Source of the DNA: Sipunculus nudus | Lineage: Eukaryota; Annelida; Sipuncula; Golfingiida; Sipunculidae | Direction: 5' to 3' | Assembly: GCA_026874595.1 (NCBI GenBank) | Contig: CM049310.1 | Coordinates: 50,283,058 to 50,347,057, forward strand | Length of the DNA: 64,000 nt | Shown here: in pieces, positions 57,179 through 64,000 of the stretch | Layout: every line of letters begins with the position of its first letter | How positions within the stretch are numbered: position 1 is the first letter of the stretch | Program-made: the position numbers and the translations under genes | Notes under the pieces: model-generated | What the model was told of the DNA's origin: nothing | Databases searched by the model: none | What the model saw: the letters and a program-made list of their open reading frames with translations, nothing else

Positions 57179-58974
57179 TTTTCAGGTCAACAGCACCCTA
57201 ATGGGGTATTCTTGTTTATATACAATTTGAATGAGACCTGTAACATAGTGTACATTCTTCACACCACTCAGACATTGGCTCCGAGGATAATTATTTGACA
57301 AGAACAAATCATGTTAGCATTCGCTGATTTTCATACAGACTTAGAGGATGGACCGTTTACGGAACAATTTGCAATCAATTTAAAGTTGTATTGAATTAAT
57401 TATAGAACCCATAAGTACACACTATTTTAAACCTGTTACAGTGTTCTTTCGGATGATAAACATATTAAAATTTTATTTACTTTCATATTTTATATTTTAT
57501 ATTTTAACATTAAAACTTTTTGTTTAATTTTTATACAGGACGCTATTTTAAGCATCCGGTAAGAGAAAGCCACTTTCAAAAGTCTTATTTTCCTACCTTC
57601 AAGTGATAGATCCAAATTGCGTGCGCTCGAAAAATTAATAAATTAATACGTTTTTCACGGAGAAATCTCTGTTATTATTAAAATTATATTAACAGTATTG
57701 TCGGCTACCATTTTACTGACAGGTCCGTCAGATCTGTACAGTTTGTACGGGACGGGTTTTCCATGATCAGAGTTACGCTGCGATTGACCCTTCATGACAT
57801 AATGCTAAATTTCTCAGGATTTTTTGGGTAAGTACGGTGAATGACCCCAAAACGCTCTTGGCATCGTCCACGACACTACAAGACCAAAAACGGGCACTTC
57901 CGAAGGTGTGGACACACATGGGTTGTGTGTAAAACGGTTGATTACCACCGCCGTCAATTATAATAATAATGGGCCTGATTTTAAAATATGCTCCCATTGG
58001 AGACTTTTCATGGGATTCCCAAGGTGGTTCGGGCACTCAAGGCGCAGTTAAAAATGTGGCCCTGAGGTTAGGTGAAACAGTTCTCTTGCTCGTATTTCAA
58101 TGCCATAAATTTGTCATTATCATACCTGAAAACACTACATTTCATGTGATTGTACCCCATTAAAGAAATATCTATTGAACGTCAGAGACACTCTTTTAGG
58201 GGTGAACGCCCCTATGCCATCATTTGGTGATATTCAGAATTGTCATCAACCCTTGCCCACGATGTGACAGTTATATGAAAAGATCGGCTGCATCTTAAAG
58301 TCGTTTGTCAGAATCATGATGATGATAACGAGAAAATAACTGTATAATCTGTGTGCTGATGTAGTATCCAGCAACATGAAGTGAAAAACCCAGGGCATTA
58401 AGTGATCAGTGGAATACTGATACACCGGAAGTGCTGGAAAGTCATCAAATTTAACCAAAACACGTGTACCTTGGAGACAGATAGCGGTCTTATCCTTAAT
58501 CGTCAAAATAGTTTTTTCATTGCCGACACTCATCATTTAAGTTTTTGGCAATAATTTGTTTTCGGCGTTTTCCATTGCTAGATAAGATATTGGATTAAGA
58601 TATGATATTGGATTTGCTAGATAAGATATTGGATTTGTTACGACAATTCTTAGAGTCTGTTTCTTTCAGCTAAAATGAGGAGAACGTCTTCAAGTATTCG
58701 GCACGTCTCAAAACCTTAATATGCCTCCCAAGTTTTTCCTAGAAGGACGCCATCCAGCTCACACTATATTTAGTGTTAGATAAGCTACTATGTAAGTACT
58801 TTAACTAACCCCAGAAGAGTACTTTTCTAGGAAACTTCCTCTGATCATGTAAATACGTACATATATTTAATACATTTATTTCGGATCAGCTAGCTATTTT
58901 CATTTGTATTAAGTTGACATGTAAATGGCATAGTCTTCTGGGCAAACTCTGCTTACTATATATACACATTTATA

Positions 58975-58980
<6 letters not shown>

Positions 58981-59029
<49 letters not shown>
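58981..59029. repeat. AT microsatellite
   Basis: (AT)n of about 24 units, bordered by TATATAATAT on the left and ACACGTACTTGAG on the right. Confidence 0.95.
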
Positions 59030-59031
<2 letters not shown>

Positions 59032-59667
59032 GTACTTGAGATTAAGTTCCTTTGTTTAAAACCTTGATAATAATAACCAGCTCTTCATAATCATACTTGC
59101 GTATTCATGTTCTAACGATTATAAGACCAACCATTAACATACATGAACTCGAGCAGAATACAAAAGGAGTAAACTGTTAAAATTCTCTTCATTTACAATG
59201 TTTCCTCGGCGAAACTATATTTTTATTTATTTGATATTTACAATACGGTTGAAACAGACACACTGAAAGTAAACACTCATATTTAAATGCAGTAGAAGGC
59301 GAAAACAATAGGAAATCCATATATAAAAAAACAATATAAAGAATAACCAGGAAAACAACTAAATTAATCATTCCTGGCTCCATATCCTAGTTCTATTCTT
59401 GGAAAAAAATCATGATGGAAGAATTTAAGTATATTCCACTATTATTTTAACATTACTGATAGGCAACATAACAACACTACATAACATAGGAGACCTCGCG
59501 TTTTCTGTATCCGACAAACAATCTTCTGAAATATAATTCCCCTTAACTTTACAAAGAATCCTATATAACTCGCAGAGAGTATTGTCTGCGTACCCCACAA
59601 AACATTAATAAATTAGCTGAAGTTAATACAGTAGCAGGTGACGTTCCCCGAAAACAATTAAACTCAC

Positions 59668-59800
59668 CTTGACGCTGGAGTGCCCGCGATATCAAATGGC
59701 GGGAGGCTGGGAACGAGAGCGCGGGCTCGACGTGTCGTCTGCTCATTGATCGCCAAACGACGAATGCGTCAGTCACAGAACAAGAGGCGCATGTTTGTTT
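59668..59800 (-). promoter_or_regulatory. MOXD1-like: Probable non-coding first exon and promoter of the monooxygenase
   Basis: A GC- and CpG-rich island in AT-rich DNA that ends on the minus strand in CGTCAAG|GTGAGT, a textbook splice donor at 59668. No other donor of this quality with such composition lies upstream of coding exon 1 (acceptor at 55742). An ATG at 59776 opens a short frame that would continue through the splice out of frame and stop just after the main ATG, an overlapping upstream frame that could damp translation. The transcription start is not determined. Confidence 0.4.
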
Positions 59801-61380
59801 TACCTGATTACCCTGTCATACTTCTGATTTCTGAGGATAATACATTGCGCTAAATTGCCAGTGTTTATGGCGTCTGTGTGAGAATTCGTGTATATCTTTA
59901 TTTTAATAATAAATTTACTAGGAAACTATAATTGAATATATACCTTAGTTAGCCAAGATCGGACTGGTGTACATGTATATCTTCTCGACAGCAGATAATT
60001 CAAGCTGGTTTAAAAATTTATTTTTATAGTCATTTATTTACAGTGTCATGTTAGTTACATGTAAATATTAATTGTCTCCAGGAACTTTTTTGGGGGGTCT
60101 ACAGTTTATTGGCGGCACTGTGTGTTGCATGGAATCAAAGGTAAACATTATATTATTGACAATTAACCCTTTTGAAGTTACGATTTCATATGCATAGGAG
60201 TTAATAAAATCCATACTTTTTTCAACATAACTATGGAGCGAAACGCTGAGCTTTTGCTTATATCACTCCTTCCTGAAGGCTCTGGCTAGGTCCGAAGACG
60301 GAACTTGCCTTATCCCCTGGGCTGTATCTTGCCCGTGTCTCAATTCACTATATCACCGCCATTTGGAGAATATACACGAAACAAAAAATTACGGCAAACC
60401 CACGATGTAAATCGCACTGCTTTGTAAAATTATGCAGCTTTACCCGCGAGTGGTGTTATACTACGCTAGCAACTGGGTTTATTAAATAATAACTCGACTA
60501 CTCAAATATTAATGGTTTAGACTCGAGAAAAAATACTGTAGGAAAAATGTTATCCTGTAGCTTCCATTATAGAAAAGAGAAATTATATCTCAGAGGAAGA
60601 TGTAATTTTTATCGTGAACATTATATATACCAAATGCGTCAGATCCGGGGTTGAGCGCTCACTTTTTTTAAATATAGGACTAATAGTATATACATAAACG
60701 GTAGACAAAATCTGTGACTGGAAATTACGCACTGGGTATTATAAATTATGCTTTAAATTAATGTGGTTTGTTAATAGTTGTTCGTAAGCACCCTATATGC
60801 AATTGGGTTATATAACTAACGCAGTTTGCTTATATTGTAAGGTCAAACAAATATTATAAAACAAATATTAAAAACTATTTGGGATTTAAATCTAAATTAC
60901 CAATGATACAAATATGGTATAATATAATGATAACAAAAACTGTTTGCCCGGAAATATTTCATTTTATTGCAACAGTTTTCACGAAAATTGCTTCTTGTGA
61001 TACACTGAATGCATTAACATTTTACCATAGGAAATCTCTCAGTGCGTGCAGTCCTTGTAATTATACCCCTTAAATCAACAGTCTTCAAATGCACAATCTG
61101 TCTTACATATTGATGTACACTTTGATTCGACAACAGTTAAATAGAAGCTGCATGATTAAAAGTGTTGATGTGTTCTCGCCTGGACAGTAGAAATGACATG
61201 CATCTGCTTGTACAAATTGAAAATCAGAGGGTTGGAGTAAAAAAGATGATACTCCAAGGACATTCATTTTCATTTGCGCAGTTAATCACTGACTTCAGAA
61301 ACGTATCTATCACCTATCAAGGATAAATATAAACTTATTTATTTTACATGGATTGTACAAGTAGTTATTAAACTAATCAA
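59801..61380. other. Upstream stretch without recognised features
   Basis: AT-rich, no gene, no sharply bounded repeat. The plus frame 60879-61073 is short and unlike known proteins. Confidence 0.4.
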
Positions 61381-61567
61381 GGGACTCTCCGTGGCTCAGT
61401 TGATGGCGTTCAGTAGTCTGTAAGGGTGGAGGAAACCGGAGAACCCGCGGAAAACCACCGTCCTTGGACGGGCAACTACAACCGAATCTCATGGCCACAC
61501 CGGGGGTCGAACCCGGGTCGCCAGCGGCGAGAGCCGAGCGTTTTACCCCTCGGCTGCCATGGTCCCT
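61381..61567 (-). repeat. tRNA-derived SINE with tRNA-like heads at both ends
   Basis: On the minus strand GGGACCATGGCAGCCGAGGGG begins a tRNA-like head with a good B-box, GGGTTCGACCC (about 61503-61515). It continues into GGTTTTCCGCGGGTTCTCCG and GGTTTCCTCC, a central-domain phrase seen in metazoan SINEs. On the plus strand the opposite end also begins GGGACTCTCCGTGGCTCAGTTG with an A-box. The ends AAGGGAC...GTCCCTT are inverted. Confidence 0.65.
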
Positions 61568-63110
61568 TAAGCATCAGCTAACACAATCTCATCAGCTTTT
61601 GGACCGGATGTATCAAATGTGATAGAAAGGGTGGTTCCAGATTAAGGGAGTGCTAAGGCGTGTCCCACGTTTCCTAAAATTTTCAAAAAAAGTAATGACC
61701 ATTAGGGCCAATGGAAATAACTTCTTCTGCCGGGTTAACATATGCGATGCTAGTTCAGTTTAAGTTAACAAAGTTGAAATTCAGTTATGGTTAATGAATA
61801 CTGGGGAAGGAAAATCGTTCTTTCAGTGGTTAATTTACATTAAATATACTCCTTTTTGACGCACAATGTATGATAAAAGACTGCACTAACAGTTGGTCGT
61901 CAGATATTTCATTTGAATTTTATTCAAACAAAAGTATAATTCCTATATATCATAGCTGTATGTAGAGTTATAAGACTACAGCCATTTCAATAAATACAAA
62001 CTGATTTATACAATAAGTCTGATGAAATAATTTTGTCGTTACAGCCGGACAATATATAAAACATCTTTTTATCTTAAAAACATGACAAAAAGGACTAAAG
62101 CTAGCATAATATTTGGTTGCATTCACATTTTCGTAATATTACAGGATTAGAAACCATGGCAACAAATCCCCTTGTACATTAATCATAAACCATGTGGGAG
62201 AAAGGCATAAAGCGTAAAGTATAATGACAGAATCTCAAAAACTGCTGACACGCCAGGTGACAGAACTGGATACCATACAATTTCTAGACCGGAGATGAAG
62301 TGACTCGCTTGTTTTCCTTAAACCACGTTCTCACACAAAAATACTTTCTATTTCTGGAAGCCTGTGCTATTCAAGTACATGCACTTCACCCGGACAACCT
62401 TAACTGTGGAAAGTATAACAACTTCTACAGTAAATTACACATCCTGCGTCATCCATATTTAGACTTCACTTTAAATTTACTGCACCTTTGTACTCTTAAG
62501 GTATCATTACTGTTTTAACCCCTATATCTAAATTCAATTCAAAGGTGCTTAAATTCACTTTAGACCCCATAAAGTGTACATTATTTTAAACCTAATACAG
62601 TGATTTATCTGATATTATACATTTTTTAACTTTTCATTCATTTTCACATGATTCCGTGACATTAAAAGAAATGTTTAAAGGTACACTATTTTTAGCCCCC
62701 AGTAACAATAATCCGCTTTTTTTATTGAACTAATATTAAACTACATACTAGTATCTTAAAAACCCCCGGATCCGCGCCTGGTATATATTTGGTTCATTCA
62801 TCCTAACGGGCAGAAATATGTATACGCAGAATCTGGCAGCAGAACCCGGTATGCAGAAGGCGGTTTAAAATCGAGTGGAGCATTTACTTTACAGTCGGCA
62901 AAAAATCTGCGGTAGGGAGTGGTGATGTTAAACCCGCTAAATCACGCTGCATGCATTCGTCGGTCCAATACATGACAACCAGGTCCTGTGGTCGCTATAC
63001 CGCGGTGTGCGGATCCAATTCCTCACTGAGAATTGCATTTTACAAATCTCATACCCCATTTCCCATACCGCGGTTATGATAAATTTACCAGAGCGAAAGA
63101 AATTTTTTTT
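61568..63110. other. Stretch without genes; solitary hAT-like end
   Basis: CCCCCGGATCCGCGCCTGG at about 62763-62781 looks like a solitary terminal repeat of a hAT-like element. ATACCGCGG words recur at 62998, 63066 and (as ATACCGCATT) 63114. No gene is supported. Confidence 0.35.
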
Positions 63111-63116
63111 CGCATA

Positions 63117-63630
63117 CCGCATTCTACGGTAGCTGATTTAGGACACAGATTTTTTTCATGTCGAGATTTCGACATAACATAACGAGATCTAGGCATAACA
63201 TCTCGATATCTCGACATAACAGCTCGAGATCTCACGATAGAATTCAGCAAAAAAATTAAGACACAGAAAAAAAATTATCTAGGGATATTTCTCGGGATAA
63301 AATTTCACAAAATTTCTTTAAACGTTCAAGGTATTATGCTTACTTCGACAGACGTCAGATATCGGAATGTGCCCCTTTGATTTTGTTCTGCTTTACGTCA
63401 GTTAAGCATCGAATTGTTCGGACAACCCCAACGGGAACTTTAATAATTTATTCTCCAGTGAAAATTTATTTTAGATCTCGAGATATTAAGTCGTGATCTC
63501 GAAAATGTTTTTTTCTCTGTCCAAGATATTTTATGCGAATTTCTTTCGCAAGATCTCGAGATGTTATGTCGAGATCTCGACATAAAAAAAAATAATCCGT
63601 GTCCTAAATCAGCCACCATAGCATTCCGCA
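63117..63630. mobile_element. MITE rich in TCGAGATCTCGA palindromes, about 0.5 kb
   Basis: The ends are inverted: GGTAGCTGATTTAGGACAC (63128 on) against the complement GTGTCCTAAATCAGCCACC (to 63617), extending inward through TGTCGAGAT(T/C)TCGACATAAC. Arms total about 100 bp with some mismatch. The arms and subterminal parts contain at least six AGATCTCGA/TCGAGATCT words, including the 12-bp palindrome TCGAGATCTCGA. No coding frame. The target duplication could not be fixed by eye. Confidence 0.75.
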
Positions 63631-64000
63631 TATTGCGCGCCAAGTAAACGCACCTTTATATTATCTCGCTAAATATGTAATTTTAAAATCTATAAATAGT
63701 ATTGCTTATGACGATGTTTACTGTCTTTATCTACAGGGATCACTAGAGTCCAAGTAACTTTGATTGGCTTTTTCTTGAGACTATCGGCTGTGGATTGTCG
63801 GTCTGCTGGACGATCGGATTGTTCATCTATATTAGATAAGATCAGATTAGATCAGATAAGATATAATTTATTGGCCAATGAGGAATTTGGGTATGACAGT
63901 TGGCACAATTAAGAGAAATAATAATGTCCCTGAAATGAACTGTTTAGAACATAATGACTATTCCATCCGTTTTCCAGATTTTAGCTATCTGATTGTTCCA
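63631..64000. other. Window end, nothing recognised
   Basis: Contains a short TAGATAAGATCAGATTAGATCAG repeat at about 63832-63860 (roughly ten-base units). No gene or mobile element end is seen. Confidence 0.4.

Larger units (their letters stand above)
55742..59667. other. Probable 5' intron with SINEs and microsatellite
   Basis: No coding exon is supported. Contents: the SINE pair at 56735-57178; short homology between 57405-57470 and 62560-62640; a TTGGATTTGCTAGATAAGATA repeat near 58580-58640; and an AT microsatellite at 58981-59029. Other open frames here look random. Confidence 0.4.

Overview
This is nuclear DNA from an animal, most likely a bivalve mollusc. It is AT-rich and intron-bearing, contains no operon or ribosome-binding-site architecture, and is packed with mobile DNA. 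The bivalve call rests on a repeat family that fills 17-31 kb. Its copies open with a TTTAGCTCAGCTGACT-like block and close with TGACCCATGGGTCACTTGTT, a style I remember from bivalve genomes. That is memory, not a search. The species is not determined.

The one clear host gene is a DBH-family copper type II monooxygenase (MOXD1-like) on the minus strand. Six coding exons with correct splice sites and matching phases run from 55,702 down to 42,188. They encode a signal peptide, a DOMON domain and the N-terminal copper domain, with the two His-His pairs expected of the first copper site. A probable non-coding, CpG-rich first exon lies at about 59,668-59,800. The C-terminal copper domain was not found anywhere to the left, so the last visible intron either runs out of the window (more than 42 kb) or the gene is truncated. 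Young and old mobile elements sit in its introns.

Layout from left to right. 1-5.8 kb: AT-rich sequence with a decayed coding fragment, G-run clusters and a 54-bp minisatellite. 5.8-15.3 kb: a 6.2-kb Mutator-like (MULE) transposon with about 1-kb terminal inverted repeats and a dead four-exon FLYWCH-MULE transposase. It sits inside a small repeat whose uninterrupted paralogue at 14.96-15.34 kb preserves the empty site. 15.3-32 kb: the bivalve-type repeat family, an old divergent satellite, and a pearl/Helentron-like unit carrying a 280-bp dimeric array. 32.6-37.6 kb: fragments of Merlin, pogo/Tigger and tyrosine-recombinase elements; the pogo fragment holds a 104-bp fold-back palindrome. 37.6-42 kb: decayed repeats. 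42-60 kb: the monooxygenase gene, with an 888-bp hAT MITE and a 4.0-kb LTR retroelement upstream of exon 5. The retroelement has near-identical LTRs, a tRNA-Pro primer site and no pol. 56-64 kb: tRNA-derived SINEs, AT microsatellites and a MITE rich in TCGAGATCTCGA.

The transposases visible here are all broken. The LTR element lacks coding capacity but looks very recent, so it would have needed proteins supplied by another element. Coordinates and alignments were read by eye, so repeat boundaries are approximate unless a target-site duplication or splice site fixes them.
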